From Neobacillus drentensis NBRC 102427 (GTDB lineage Bacteria; Bacillota; Bacilli; Bacillales; Cytobacillaceae), in contig NZ_BCUX01000016.1 in NCBI RefSeq assembly GCF_001591445.1, positions 62,001 through 126,000 on the forward strand: a stretch of 64,000 nt of DNA. The letters are read 5' to 3'. Positions 45,189 through 56,300 of the stretch are shown one piece after another (position 1 is the first letter of the stretch; each line of letters begins with the position of its first letter). The translations under genes and the position numbers were made by a program. The notes below the pieces were generated by a model. It was not told the origin of the DNA. It worked only from the letters and a program-made list of their open reading frames with translations, and did no database searches.

Positions 45189-45653
45189 CTAGAGGCCAAG
45201 AATTGCTTTTATCAACGATGTTGTCTGACCGCCTTGATAAAATACGTATAGCAATAGGTAAACGGCTACACCCGTGATAGCAGTAAAGAACCAAATAAAA
45301 CTAGTTAGTGGTCCAAGCTTGCGATGGATAGCAAGTTTGTTTTTGTACCCTGTTAAGATAGATACAATCCCGAATCCAGCCCCCGTAGTTGCAAGAGTAA
45401 TATGAAATATTAAAAATATAGTGTAATATTTTTTAATATCATCAGGTCCTCCAAAAGAAGTATTCCCGATGAATAGTGTTCGAGAAGCATAGATAATAAA
45501 GAAGATAACAGCAAAAATAGCTGCAATAAACATCGTCTTTTTGTGAGATTCAATCTTTCTTTGCTTGATTTGCCACCAACCAATAGCAACGGTGATAGCA
45601 CTTAGTACAATAAAGGATGTACTGATTGTCGGTAAAATCGGTAAGGAATTCAT
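45189..45653 (-). CDS. ctaM: DUF420 membrane protein, CtaM/YozB-like
   Basis: The 154-residue protein has four to five membrane helices and DUF420 residues (ILPTISTSFIVLSAITVAIG, FHITLATTGAGFGIVSILTG, HRKLGPLTSFIWFFTAITGV). In Staphylococcus aureus CtaM is needed for aa3-type oxidase function, so a role in haem-copper oxidase maturation fits the location directly after ctaG. ATG 45653 has GAGAGGA upstream; a terminator separates it from ctaG. Confidence 0.8.
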   Translation of the reverse strand: MNSLPILPTISTSFIVLSAITVAIGWWQIKQRKIESHKKTMFIAAIFAVIFFIIYASRTLFIGNTSFGGPDDIKKYYTIFLIFHITLATTGAGFGIVSILTGYKNKLAIHRKLGPLTSFIWFFTAITGVAVYLLLYVFYQGGQTTSLIKAILGL

Positions 45654-45744
45654 TCAAAAATCCTCTCTTTTCATATATTCTACAACAATCTTAGAGTAAC
45701 TAAACTAGTTTTTCAACTAATAACTTTAAAATTATATTAATCAG

Positions 45745-45772
45745 TAAAAAATCTCCCATAAGAGGGAGATTT
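45745..45772 (-). terminator. Terminator after ctaG
   Basis: On the minus strand AAATCTCCC, loop and GGGAGATTT form a nine-pair stem followed by TTT. Confidence 0.75.
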
Positions 45773-46676
45773 ATTTGATAAGTGATGGATTTAAGGTTTG
45801 TTTCATTTCTCGTTCAGAATCAGCCTGGTCCTTTCGGTACCATTCAAAGAAAACATGGCCTAGGATAACTCCATAAATGATTTCTTGAATAATCTTCATT
45901 AGTACTCCACCAAGCTGCTGGTCATGTAGTAAGGACATGGAACTAAAAAGTTCAGGACCACTCAAATTTAAGCTCGCGAAATTGGCAGAACCTACGCAAA
46001 GGCTCATAACTTGCCCCCACACATGTGGATCAGAATAGGTCCCATACATAGGTGTATCTGCAAAAATGATTAAAGCACATGCAGGCGTTAATAAAATTCC
46101 ATCAGCAAAGATATAACCAACCTTTTTCAGCCCGCTTAAAGTCTGATGATCAGGCATTTGGTTAAGCAAAGGCCACCACATGAAGGTGGCTACAATAAAC
46201 AAAAGGATAGAGTAGCCAGCATGTAACCATACATTTTGCATAACATGGTCAAAAATCATAGGCACATGATAAAAGGAAAATAATCCATTAAAGACTATCA
46301 ATGCAATGAGTGGCTTGGTCAAGACCACAAAAACGGAATTAACTACCCCATTGCTAAATAATTTTCTCCAAAACCAATTCGGAATACTTAAAATAAAAAT
46401 AGGTGGGACGACTAAAACTAAAGCAGCCATTTGTATCATGTGGACCCAAAACATAAGGTGGGCTAATAAATCGATCGGAGATCCTTTAATGGCATAAAGC
46501 AGGATCATCGATAATAAAAATAAACTACCCTGTTTTTTCGTTAATGGTTCACTATCTAAAAATAAGCTTCTGTATTTTGTGGTAAGAACAAAATACCCTA
46601 CAGTAATGGCTAGTAAGATCAGTAAAAAATACGGGCTCCAAAGTGCTTTAAAACCGAATATATCTAATGTAAGCAC
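45771..46676 (-). CDS. ctaG: CtaG, caa3 oxidase assembly protein
   Basis: The 301-residue polytopic protein has caa3_CtaG family motifs (LDIFGFKALWSPYFLLILLA, DLLAHLMFWVHMIQMAALVL, WWPLLNQMPDHQTLSGLKKV, LHDQQLGGVLMKIIQEIIYG). It assists insertion of copper into the caa3 oxidase. GTG 46674-46676 is 8 nt after GAGG and aligns with the homologue start; GTG 46685 sits on the site. Confidence 0.92.
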   Translation of the reverse strand: MLTLDIFGFKALWSPYFLLILLAITVGYFVLTTKYRSLFLDSEPLTKKQGSLFLLSMILLYAIKGSPIDLLAHLMFWVHMIQMAALVLVVPPIFILSIPNWFWRKLFSNGVVNSVFVVLTKPLIALIVFNGLFSFYHVPMIFDHVMQNVWLHAGYSILLFIVATFMWWPLLNQMPDHQTLSGLKKVGYIFADGILLTPACALIIFADTPMYGTYSDPHVWGQVMSLCVGSANFASLNLSGPELFSSMSLLHDQQLGGVLMKIIQEIIYGVILGHVFFEWYRKDQADSEREMKQTLNPSLIK

Positions 46677-46716
46677 CCAAATCACCTCATTATGAATTAG
46701 AAGAATTATTGACTAT

Positions 46717-46745
46717 ATTATACCCTTGGTCAAAACGATAAGCAA
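46717..46745 (-). promoter_or_regulatory. Possible sigma A promoter for ctaG
   Basis: On the minus strand TTGCTT (46745-46740), a 17-bp spacer and TATAAT (46722-46717). It lies after the ctaF terminator, where ctaG would need its own promoter. Confidence 0.5.
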
Positions 46746-46774
46746 AGAAATGAAACCTTCTAAATATATACTGT

Positions 46775-46810
46775 AAAAAAGAAAATCGGCCTAAGCCGAT
46801 TTTCTTTTTT
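46775..46810 (-). terminator. Terminator after ctaF
   Basis: AAGAAAATCGGC, loop and GCCGATTTTCTTTTTT: a strong stem of about 12 pairs with T-runs on both sides. Confidence 0.88.
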
Positions 46811-46817
46811 TGACATA

Positions 46818-47153
46818 TTACCACCAAATAATAGTTGTGAATGCAAGAATAGTGACTGCACCTACCAACACACCTGAGTACAAAAAGAGTGAAGGAGCTT
46901 CATGTCCTTTGTGGCTCATATGCATGAAATAATATAATTGAAAAATAACCTGCACAACAGCTAAAAGGATAATAAATGGAACTGTAAACCATGCAGTAAA
47001 TCCTTTAATATAAACAGCAGAAAAAGCAATGAGAGTCAAGAAAATCATTAAAGCAAATGAAACTAATTGATATCTCATTTCTTCTGCATTTTTCTTGCGA
47101 CGATATTCAATGTCAACTCTTGGGTTACCTGAATTTAACTGTTGATTTGCCAT
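46818..47153 (-). CDS. ctaF: CtaF, cytochrome caa3 oxidase subunit IV
   Basis: The 111-residue protein has three membrane helices and the subunit IV signature (RYQLVSFALMIFLTLIAFSA, VQVIFQLYYFMHMSHKGHEA). It is a small structural subunit of the caa3 oxidase. It lies four bases after ctaE. Confidence 0.93.
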   Translation of the reverse strand: MANQQLNSGNPRVDIEYRRKKNAEEMRYQLVSFALMIFLTLIAFSAVYIKGFTAWFTVPFIILLAVVQVIFQLYYFMHMSHKGHEAPSLFLYSGVLVGAVTILAFTTIIWW

Positions 47154-47157
47154 CAGC

Positions 47158-47784
47158 TTATCCCACCATTCCCATTAAATATACTACTGTAAAGATAAAT
47201 ACCCAAACAACATCGATAAAATGCCAATATAAACTAAATACATAGAATTTTGGCGCGTTGTAAAGGTCTAAACCACGTTTAGAATTTCTAATCATTAATG
47301 TTAGACACCAAAGTAAACCAAAGGCAACGTGACCCCCGTGAAAACCAACTAAGGTATAGAAAGCAGATCCAAAAGCACTGCTTGTAAATGTATGCCCTTC
47401 ATGAACATATAGGGTGAACTCGTAAACCTCAAGTCCTAAGAAACCAGCACCTAAAAGAGCTGTAAGTCCAAGCCAGACCATCATTTTTTTGAAGGCAAAG
47501 TTCTTCATATGATACATCGCGTAAACACTTGTTAATGAGCTAGTTAACAATAACATTGTAGCGACAAAAGTTAACGGTAATTCAAATAAATCCTTTGCTA
47601 AATGATGAGTTGTACTAGGAACTTTATCCTTTAGTGCAAGGTAGGTGGCAAAGAGAGAGGCAAAAAGAACCGTCTCTCCCCCCAGGAAAAACCAAAATCC
47701 TAAGAATTTATTTTTCGATTCAAGGGTTGATTTTTCTGGCGCAGCAGGCCAAGTTTCATAGGTAAATTTTTCATCAGCGTGCAT
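47158..47784 (-). CDS. ctaE: CtaE, cytochrome caa3 oxidase subunit III
   Basis: The 208-residue, five-helix protein has family motifs (KNKFLGFWFFLGGETVLFAS, GSAFYTLVGFHGGHVAFGLL, YWHFIDVVWVFIFTVVYL). The ATG overlaps the ctaD TAA by one base (TAATG), indicating coupled translation. Confidence 0.96.
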   Translation of the reverse strand: MHADEKFTYETWPAAPEKSTLESKNKFLGFWFFLGGETVLFASLFATYLALKDKVPSTTHHLAKDLFELPLTFVATMLLLTSSLTSVYAMYHMKNFAFKKMMVWLGLTALLGAGFLGLEVYEFTLYVHEGHTFTSSAFGSAFYTLVGFHGGHVAFGLLWCLTLMIRNSKRGLDLYNAPKFYVFSLYWHFIDVVWVFIFTVVYLMGMVG

Positions 47785-49655
47785 TATGCCTTAACCCCCT
47801 TATCCTCTTCATCCATTAAATCCTCTTTATGAATATGGAATCCATGATCGTCCTTCACTGAACGTAAGAACATGGAACCAAAAGTTACTAATAATCCGAT
47901 GATCATTACTGGTAACGCCCACGCTTTATCATTTACATGGTACATTGCACCAAAGGCGGCAATGAATAATCCCATTGCCATCATAAACGGTAAAAATGAT
48001 GAATTTGGCATGTGAATATCACCAAGCGGCTCAGCCGGAGTCATTCCCTTTTTACCATCCATTTTTTCTAACCAGTAAGCATCTAAACCGCGAACGAGTG
48101 GAAGTTGCTTAAAATTATAAAACGGTGGTGGAGAAGGGATTGCCCATTCAAGTGTTCTTCCGTCTCCCCATGGATCATTTCCAACTTTGACATTTTTCAC
48201 AGAAGTAATAATGATGTTATATAACATTACGATAACACCTAAGCCCATAAACGCAGCGCCTATAGAACTTACCATGTTAGCAGCGTCAAATCCTTGACCA
48301 GGAAGGTATGTGAAAACGCGTCGCGGCATTCCCCATAAACCTAAGAAATGTTGGATAAAGAATGTTAAATGGAACCCGATAAAGAACAACCAGAAAGTAA
48401 TTTTACCTAAAACTTCATTCAACATTGTTCCAAACATTTTTGGCCAATATAGATGTGTACCTGCAAAAACTGCAAATACCACACCTCCCACAATTACGTA
48501 ATGGAAGTGTGCAACAACGAAATAAGTATCATGATATTGATAGTCGGCTGCTGCGGAGGCAAGCATTACCCCTGTTACCCCACCAGCAAGAAATGATGGA
48601 ATAAACGCCATTGCCCAATGCATAGGAGTTGTAAATTTCACACTTCCTCCCCACATTGTTAACAGCCAGTTAAAAATTTTAATTCCGGTTGGTACACCAA
48701 TCGCCATTGTAGCAACTGCGAAAATGGCATTTGCAACAGGACCTAAACCTGTTGTAAACATATGGTGAGCCCATACCATGAAGCCTAAGAAACCGATTAA
48801 TACAGTTGCAAATACCATGGAAGAGTAACCAAATAAACGCTTTCTTGAGAAAATTGGGAAAATCTCCGAGAAAATACCGAAAGCTGGAAGTATTAAAATA
48901 TATACTTCTGGGTGACCGAAGATCCAGAAAAGATGTTCCCAAATAACAGTATTTCCACCCAGAGTAGGATCAAAGAAATTTGCTCCAAACAAACGGTCAA
49001 ACATCATTAAAACTAAACCAACTGTTAATGGAGGAAATGCAAACAAAATAAGTGCTGAAGTGACAAAAGTTGTCCAAGTAAACAACGGCATTCTCATATA
49101 GGTCATACCTGGTGCACGCATGTTAATGATAGTAACCAGGAAGTTAATACCACCAATCAAGGTTCCAATACCAGATATCTGTAAACCTAAGATATAAAAG
49201 TCTACACCATGTCCTTTTGAATGAAGTGCAAGTGACGCGTATGATGTCCATCCTGCATCAGGTGCTCCTCCTAAGAACCAAGAGAGGTTTAGGAATATTC
49301 CTCCAAAAAAGAACAACCAAAATCCTAGTGCATTAACAAATGGAAACGCTACATCGCGTGCTCCAATCTGTAATGGCATTACTGCATTCATAAAAGCAAA
49401 AACCAGCGGCATCGCCGCTAAGAAAATCATTGTTGTTCCGTGCATTGTTATAATTTCATTAAATAATCCGGCACTGACAAAATCATTATTTGGCACTGCA
49501 AGTTGGATACGGATAAATACTGCTTCAAGTCCGCCAACTAAGAAGAAAAATCCACCTGCAATGAGATATAGGATGGCAATTTTTTTATGGTCAACAGTTG
49601 TTAAAAAGTCCCATAAAGTTGCGCCAAATCCTTTTTTTTGAGCATAGGTACTCAC
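47784..49655 (-). CDS. ctaD: CtaD, cytochrome caa3 oxidase subunit I
   Basis: The 623-residue haem-copper oxidase core has the haem a ligand region (TMHGTTMIFLAAMPL), the CuB and cross-link motif IFGHPEVYILILPAFG, the HH pair in VWAHHMFTTG, and YHDTYFVVAHFHYVIVGGVV with the haem a and a3 ligands. The GTG start at 49655 follows GGGAGG. It pumps protons while reducing oxygen. Confidence 0.97.
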   Translation of the reverse strand: MSTYAQKKGFGATLWDFLTTVDHKKIAILYLIAGGFFFLVGGLEAVFIRIQLAVPNNDFVSAGLFNEIITMHGTTMIFLAAMPLVFAFMNAVMPLQIGARDVAFPFVNALGFWLFFFGGIFLNLSWFLGGAPDAGWTSYASLALHSKGHGVDFYILGLQISGIGTLIGGINFLVTIINMRAPGMTYMRMPLFTWTTFVTSALILFAFPPLTVGLVLMMFDRLFGANFFDPTLGGNTVIWEHLFWIFGHPEVYILILPAFGIFSEIFPIFSRKRLFGYSSMVFATVLIGFLGFMVWAHHMFTTGLGPVANAIFAVATMAIGVPTGIKIFNWLLTMWGGSVKFTTPMHWAMAFIPSFLAGGVTGVMLASAAADYQYHDTYFVVAHFHYVIVGGVVFAVFAGTHLYWPKMFGTMLNEVLGKITFWLFFIGFHLTFFIQHFLGLWGMPRRVFTYLPGQGFDAANMVSSIGAAFMGLGVIVMLYNIIITSVKNVKVGNDPWGDGRTLEWAIPSPPPFYNFKQLPLVRGLDAYWLEKMDGKKGMTPAEPLGDIHMPNSSFLPFMMAMGLFIAAFGAMYHVNDKAWALPVMIIGLLVTFGSMFLRSVKDDHGFHIHKEDLMDEEDKGVKA

Positions 49656-49685
49656 AATTTTACCTCCCTTTCACCAATTCCCCTT

Positions 49686-50744
49686 TTATTCCTGGGCCTT
49701 TAATCCCATTAAATACTCTGCTAGAGCATCAAGCTGTTCTTCAGACATTTCCGGGTACTTACCAGTCATCATGTTACCTGGTTTGTAGGTTTCTGGATTA
49801 CGAATCCAATTTTTTAATTCTTTTTTATTATGATCTAAAACACCGGCTACACGAGATCGTTCACCAAAGTTTGACAAGTTTGGTGCTAGACGTGCTGTTT
49901 CAGGCATTTTGTTTGATGGTGTAACGGCATGGCAACCAATACAGCTTTGATTAAATATTTCTTGCCCCTGTGCAGCCACAGCACCTTGTGCTTTTTGTGG
50001 TTCTTTCACATTCTGCATCGCTGTAATCCAGGCATCAAATTTGTCTCGGCTGATTGCTTTAACTTTAAAGTCCATCAAAGCATGTGATGGCCCGCATAGT
50101 TCTGCACATTTTCCATAGAAAAGATTTCCTGCTTCGTTTGATTTTTTATCGTCAAACTCTAGCCAGAATTTATTAACATTTTCAGTATTTGTATCCAGCT
50201 TACCACCAACTGCTGGAATCCAAAATGAATGTTTAACATCGGTAGATTTTAAATTAAAATAAACTTTTTCATCCGTAGGGACGACTAAATCCTGACTTGT
50301 CACAATCTTCTGACCTGGATATTCAAAATCCCACCAGTATAAATGTGATCGTACGTTTATAACAAGTGCTTTGGAATTTTTCTTATCCATTGGAGAAACA
50401 TCTGCAAGTTTAAAGGTTGCGGCCACAGTCGGCACGGCAAGAATTAATAGTAACAGAATCGGCACAGCAGTCCAAATAATTTCTAATTTGTGACTTCCTT
50501 CTACTTGTTTTGGTATTCTGTCATCTTTTCTTTTAAAACGAACCAAAATCAAAACGAAAATAATCGCAACAATAACGATAACCCCAACCATGATTAAGGT
50601 ACTTAACTTCATTAAATCATATTGCGTTTCCGCAACTTCACCGGCAGGCTTTAACGTGGAAAGGTACGGTTCGCCACATCCGGAGAGAACAAGCGCTAAA
50701 ATTCCAAATAACGAAATCAAACGCCACTTTGCAAGCCTTTTCAT
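49686..50744 (-). CDS. ctaC: CtaC, cytochrome caa3 oxidase subunit II with fused cytochrome c
   Basis: The 352-residue lipoprotein has a lipobox (LVLSGCG, Cys 23), two membrane helices, the cupredoxin domain with the CuA site (CAELCGPSHALMDF) and a C-terminal cytochrome c domain with CIGCHAVTP and a later Met ligand (MMTGKYPEM). The fused cytochrome c defines the caa3 type. It receives electrons from the cytochrome bc complex on the outer face. Confidence 0.97.
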   Translation of the reverse strand: MKRLAKWRLISLFGILALVLSGCGEPYLSTLKPAGEVAETQYDLMKLSTLIMVGVIVIVAIIFVLILVRFKRKDDRIPKQVEGSHKLEIIWTAVPILLLLILAVPTVAATFKLADVSPMDKKNSKALVINVRSHLYWWDFEYPGQKIVTSQDLVVPTDEKVYFNLKSTDVKHSFWIPAVGGKLDTNTENVNKFWLEFDDKKSNEAGNLFYGKCAELCGPSHALMDFKVKAISRDKFDAWITAMQNVKEPQKAQGAVAAQGQEIFNQSCIGCHAVTPSNKMPETARLAPNLSNFGERSRVAGVLDHNKKELKNWIRNPETYKPGNMMTGKYPEMSEEQLDALAEYLMGLKAQE

Positions 50745-50855
50745 AGCTTAATCAAACCCCTCTTTCACTAATAAAATTATTTAAAGCATTATGTTGATCA
50801 AAGAATTATGTAGTACGATTGCTTCCCTTTAAACAAGAAACAATCATATGCAAAA

Positions 50856-51791
50856 CTAAATTAATGTAACTATAACCATTGCTACAAAAATGATAGTTAA
50901 ATATTGCAAAGAGTAAACAAACATTAGTTTTGCCCACTTAATGTCATCTTTGATTCTATATCCATAAATCCCTAAAGCAAGCCACCCAATATTTAACACG
51001 ATGGCCAGAATTAGAAATGGGATTCCTAATTTGGTTAGAAAAAATGGAATAGGCTGAAGTGCAGCTACCCAAAGGATGATGTGAATTTTTGTAGTTTTAA
51101 AACCTTTTACTACAGGTAACATCGGAATACCAGCTGCCTTATATTCTTTCACCCTTCTCATCGCCAATGCATAAAAATGCGGAGGCTGCCATACAAACAT
51201 TAATACGAATAATGACCACGCCATGATGTCAAGATTTGCATCAACCGCTGCCCATCCGATAAGTGGTGGGACTGCTCCTGATATGCTCCCAATAATAGTA
51301 TTGGAAACTAATTGACGTTTTGACCACAATGTATACAGGAAGACATAGCTAAAAACTCCAAGCAGTCCAATTACTGTTGCAGTTATGGTAGTAAAGAATA
51401 AAGACAGTGTTCCCAGTCCAATAAGTAAAATACCTAATGAGAGAACTTTTACTGGACCTACTTTCCCTGTAACGGTTGGTCTTGCTTTTGTTCTTTCCAT
51501 TAAATGATCAATATCACGATCAACATAATTATTGATTGCACATGACCCGGCAATGATTAAAGATGAACCTACTACTGTAAAAAACACAATATCTAAATTA
51601 TTTAGAAAACTTTGCCCTGAAAAATGAAGCGCGAGCCATAGTCCAGTAAACGTCGTAATTAGGTTTGAATTTACAATCCCAATTTTGATAAGGGCCATCA
51701 AGTCTTTCCATGCTGTGGTTTTTATATCGGAATGCAGGCTTGCCGTACCATTTTCTATGGCAGCTTCTCCAAAAGCCTTAGAGTTTGGCAT
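50856..51791 (-). CDS. ctaB: CtaB, haem O synthase (protohaem IX farnesyltransferase)
   Basis: The 311-residue protein has nine membrane segments and UbiA-family motifs ([40 protein letters not shown]). It adds farnesyl to haem B to give haem O, the substrate of CtaA. ATG 51791 has AGGAGGAG upstream. It is divergent from ctaA and heads the ctaBCDEF unit. Confidence 0.96.
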   Translation of the reverse strand: MPNSKAFGEAAIENGTASLHSDIKTTAWKDLMALIKIGIVNSNLITTFTGLWLALHFSGQSFLNNLDIVFFTVVGSSLIIAGSCAINNYVDRDIDHLMERTKARPTVTGKVGPVKVLSLGILLIGLGTLSLFFTTITATVIGLLGVFSYVFLYTLWSKRQLVSNTIIGSISGAVPPLIGWAAVDANLDIMAWSLFVLMFVWQPPHFYALAMRRVKEYKAAGIPMLPVVKGFKTTKIHIILWVAALQPIPFFLTKLGIPFLILAIVLNIGWLALGIYGYRIKDDIKWAKLMFVYSLQYLTIIFVAMVIVTLI

Positions 51792-52364
51792 TTGATTCTC
51801 CTCCTAAACCTAAATAACAGTTCAATTTCTTCAATCCGAACAAATAATTAATTATAAAGTGCAGTGAGAATTAAAACACTTTCTCTGTATATTAAATCAC
51901 ACTTTCCGATATTTTTGTGAACTTTTTTTGAATAATTTTAAACTAAATTGTGACAAAGTTCATTTTTGTAAAATATAGTTGCAATTTTTCACAAAAAGCC
52001 ATACCAATTAAATTTATTATCTCCAAGATTCGTTATAAAACCTTGTATCTACAAAAAAATTCAAAGTTAATTTATATGACTACTAATTAGTAATAATTCT
52101 AATTAAACTCCCTCATATATATTTCTAACAGACTCTAATCAAAGTTTCAATGGTTTTCACTATAATAATAGGTTAAACTTTTTATTATTCATCAGCTTTG
52201 TTTAATAATAAAAGTTATCTTAAAATCTCTCCTTAATTCCTGTTCATTTTTGAGTTTATTCGTTATTATTAATAGGGAATTTAATTTTCTGATGACTTTT
52301 CCATTATTATACTGTCAGGCTTAACTTATGACAAATTTTTGAACTTTTTTAAGAGGTGAATTTT
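51792..52364. promoter_or_regulatory. ctaA-ctaB divergent control region with ResD-like boxes
   Basis: This 573-nt, very AT-rich gap has no supported gene. It holds TTTGTGAAC (51914-51922), ATTGTGACA (51947-51955) and the reverse-strand TTTGTGAAA (51987-51995), which resemble the ResD consensus TTTGTGAAT. In B. subtilis ResD activates ctaA and ctaB from their shared region. A -10-like TATACT lies at 52308-52313, 52 nt before the ctaA start. I see no good cre site. Confidence 0.5.
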
Positions 52365-53273
52365 TTGAGGCAATCTTTGAAGTGGTTAGCGGTTGCCACT
52401 ACCATTGGAATGATTTTTATTTTAATAGGCGGGGCTTTAGTAACAAAGACAGGTTCTGGTATGGGCTGTGGGCGATCTTGGCCCCTTTGCAACGGAAAAT
52501 TTCTTCCGTTGGAAATAACCCCAGAATTAGTTATCGAACTATCCCACCGACTTGTTTCCGGTGTAGTAGGCATCATGGTTCTTGTACTTTCTGTTTGGTC
52601 ATGGAAGGCGATTGGCCATATTAGAGAAACTAAATTTCTTTCGTTCCTTTCCTTTTTCTTTTTACTTTTACAGGCACTAGTTGGAGCAGCTGCTGTAAAA
52701 TGGGGACAATCGGGATTTGTACTCGCTTTACATTTTGGTATTTCACTTATTTCCTTTTCAGCGGTTTTATTGTTAACTCTGCTAATTTTCGAAATTGATA
52801 AGAAGTTTGATGCAGAAAAGCTCTATATCGATAAGCGAATGGGCTTTCATATTATCGGGGTCTCCATATATAGCTATCTTCTCATCTACACAGGCGCACT
52901 GGTTCGCCACACAAAGTCGAGTCTTGTTTGTCGAGACTGGCCGTTATGTTTAAATGACTCTCCTTCCTTGCCCTCAAACATGTACGAATGGGTACAAATG
53001 GGGCACAGAGCCGCTGCCGGTTTAATTTTTATATGGATTGCTTACATCCTTTATTTGGCTGTTCGCCATTACAAAGACCAAAAGATACTTTATTGGGGCT
53101 GGATTATATCCTTCATACTAGTTTCCTTACAAGTTATTGCGGGAGCATTGATTATCTTCAGCAGACTAAACCTGTATATCGCCCTCCTGCATGCCTTCTT
53201 TATTACGTGCCTGTTTGGCGTCTTAAGTTACTTTATTTTGTTATATTCTAGATCAAAAAGAAATAAACAATAA
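52365..53273 (+). CDS. ctaA: CtaA, haem A synthase
   Basis: The 302-residue, eight-helix protein has COX15/CtaA motifs ([65 protein letters not shown]). The paired Cys in each half and the conserved His residues fit the haem A synthase family. It oxidises haem O to haem A. TTG 52365 is 8 nt after GAGG; the GTG at 52356 sits directly on that site. Confidence 0.94.
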   Translation: MRQSLKWLAVATTIGMIFILIGGALVTKTGSGMGCGRSWPLCNGKFLPLEITPELVIELSHRLVSGVVGIMVLVLSVWSWKAIGHIRETKFLSFLSFFFLLLQALVGAAAVKWGQSGFVLALHFGISLISFSAVLLLTLLIFEIDKKFDAEKLYIDKRMGFHIIGVSIYSYLLIYTGALVRHTKSSLVCRDWPLCLNDSPSLPSNMYEWVQMGHRAAAGLIFIWIAYILYLAVRHYKDQKILYWGWIISFILVSLQVIAGALIIFSRLNLYIALLHAFFITCLFGVLSYFILLYSRSKRNKQ

Positions 53274-53310
53274 AAAAGCTGCCAGGGATACCCACTCCCT
53301 GGCAACTTTT
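53272..53310. terminator. Bidirectional terminator between ctaA and pycA
   Basis: TGCCAGGGA (53280-53288) and TCCCTGGCA (53296-53304) form a nine-pair stem with flanking AAAAAAG and CTTTTTG runs. Confidence 0.88.
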
Positions 53311-53314
53311 TGTT

Positions 53315-56300
53315 TTACGCTTTCGTCAATTCAATTAAGAGGTCACCAGTTAGTATCGCATCCCCATTTGTGACGAAGATATCCTTTACCACACCTGAAA
53401 AAGGTGCTTGAACCGTTGTCTCCATTTTCATCGCTTCGGTTATCATTAAATGATCACCACGTTCAACTTTTTCTCCTTTTTCAACGACCACCTTAACTAC
53501 AGTTCCCGGCATCGTTGCAGCAAGGTGATTTTCGTTTTTCTCATCTGCCTTTAGTCTAGCTACAACCGTAGATTTTACATTCTCATCTTTTATGAATACT
53601 TCTCGCGGCTGACCGTTAAGCTCAAAATAAACAACTCTCGTACCATCAGCTCGAGGATGACCCATCGAAACAAGCTTTACAATTAATGTTTTCCCTGTTT
53701 CAATTTCAACCTCTATTTCTTCACCCAATCGCATTCCATAGAGGAATGTTGGAGTATCTAATACCGAAATGTTTCCATACTGTTCATCCGTTTTAATATA
53801 TTCCATAAATACTTTGGGATATAAAGCGTACGAAATAATTTCAAAAGAGGTAACCTGACGGCCAAGTTCTTTGTATAGTTTTTCATTCAGTTTTTCAAAA
53901 TCAACTGGTTCAAGTAATTCACCTGGACGAACTTCCAATGGTTGTTTACCCTTTAATATGACCTTTTGAAGTTTCTCTGGAAAACCGCCATAAGGCTTGC
54001 CAAGAAATCCTTCGAATAATTCCACAACGGAATCAGGAAAATCTAGCATATGCCCCTTTATTAGTACTTCTTCTTCATTAAGATTATTTTGAACCATAAA
54101 GAGCGCCATATCACCAACGACCTTTGATGATGGTGTCACTTTAACTATATCCCCGAACATGGTATTAACTCGTGAATACATTTCTTTCACTTCATCCCAA
54201 CGCTCGCCTAGGCTAACTGCTCTAGCCTGTTGTTGAAGATTGCTATATTGTCCACCCGGCATTTCATGTTGATAGACTTCCGTATGAGGTGAAATCATTC
54301 CGCTTTCAAAATCCTGATAATACTTGCGGACATCCTCCCAATAATACGATAATTTTTCAAGTGATTCTATGTTTACTTTAGGTTTACGAGGAGTGCCTTC
54401 AAGCGCATAATATAGCGAATTAGCACTAGGCTGTGAAGTTAATGCAGCCATTGTCCCCATGGCAGTATCAACAATATCCACTCCACCGTCAATCGCACGT
54501 GCATAAGTAAAGAGACCATTTCCGCTTGTGTCATGTGTATGGAGATGAATAGGAATATTAACCGTTTCCTTTAACTCAGAAACAAGTCTGTAAGCTGCTT
54601 CAGGCTTCAATAAACCTGCCATATCCTTAATTCCAAGGATGTGGGCACCTTGTTCTTCAAGTTCTTTGGCCAAGTCCTTATAATAGTGAAGATTGTATTT
54701 CGTCCTTGTCCCGTCTAATATGTCCCCAGTATAACAAATTGAAGCTTCAGCTATTTTACCACTTTGACGGACCGCATCAATCGCAACTTCCATTCCTTTA
54801 ACCCAGTTTAAGCTGTCGAAAATTCGAAAAACATCTATTCCGGCGGACGCAGATTGATCAACAAATTCACGAATTAAATTATCCGGATAATTTTTATATC
54901 CCACCGCATTGGCACCACGGATTAACATTTGGAATAATACATTGGGAATCTTCCTGCGCAGTGATACTAATCTATCCCAAGGATCTTCTTTTAAGAATCT
55001 ATATGCAACATCAAATGTTGCTCCTCCCCACATTTCAAAAGAGAATAAATCAGGCAAAAGTTTTGCAGAAGGCTCAGCAATATGAAGAATATCTGTTGTC
55101 CGCATACGGGTAGCTAATAGGGACTGATGGGCGTCTCGAAATGTGGTATCGGTTAATAATACCTGTTTTTGATTCTTGACCCATTCCACAAGTCCTTCGG
55201 CACCATACTTATCGAGAATTTGTTTCGATCCCTCTTGATACGGTAAATCATATGGTAAATTAGGAATTCTTGGCTTTGGAAATACCGGTCTTTTCTTCTT
55301 TTCAATTCCTGGAAACCCGTTTACAGTGACTGTGCCAATGTAAGACAGCATTTTAGTCCCACGGTCTTTTCGAAACGGAAAAATGAACAATTCCGGTGTT
55401 GTATCAATAAATGAAGTATCATATTCGCCGTTCCTAAACTTCTCATGCTTCACAACATTTTCTAAGAAAGGGATATTGGTTTTAATCCCTCTAATCCTGA
55501 ATTCCTGCAAATTTCGAACCATTTTCGATGCAGCTTGTTCGAAGGTTAAAGCCCATGTAGATAGCTTTACTAATAAAGAGTCATAATACGGTGTAATAAC
55601 TGCACCTTGAAAGCCATTTCCAGCATCAAGTCGTACCCCAAAACCGCCGCCTGAGCGATAGGCCATAATTTTTCCGGTATCAGGCATGAAATTATTGAGC
55701 GGGTCTTCTGTTGTTACCCTTGATTGTATCGCAAATCCATTAATTTGAATTTTATCTTGTTGTGGTATTCCAATAATTGGACCATGTAATTCATGCCCCT
55801 CTGATACCAATATTTGTGTCTGGACGATATCGACACCTGTTACCATCTCAGTCACAGTATGTTCAACTTGGACACGTGGATTTACTTCTATAAAATAAAA
55901 GTCATTTCCTGAAACTAGAAACTCGACCGTACCTGCATTCAGGTAATCAACATTTTTCATCAGTTTTAAAGCAGCATCACAGATCCTAGTTCGTAATTCA
56001 TCAGAAATGGAAACACTCGGAGCAACCTCTACGACCTTTTGATGGCGTCTTTGAACAGAACAATCGCGGTCAAAGAGATGGACAATATTTCCATGCCTAT
56101 CCCCAATGATTTGTACTTCGATATGCTTAGGATTTTCAATTAATTTTTCAAGATAGACTTCATCATTTCCAAAAGCGGCTTTTGCTTCCGATTTTGCCCG
56201 AGTGAATGATTCCTGAATTTCCTCAATCTGTTTAACAATCCTCATCCCGCGCCCGCCTCCACCAAGAGAGGCCTTTATGATAATAGGTAACTTATGAACT

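Noticed and set aside
51792..52364. cre site for CcpA in the ctaA-ctaB gap
   Set aside because: The best candidate, AGAAAGTGTTTTAA on the minus strand, lacks the central CG and is too weak.
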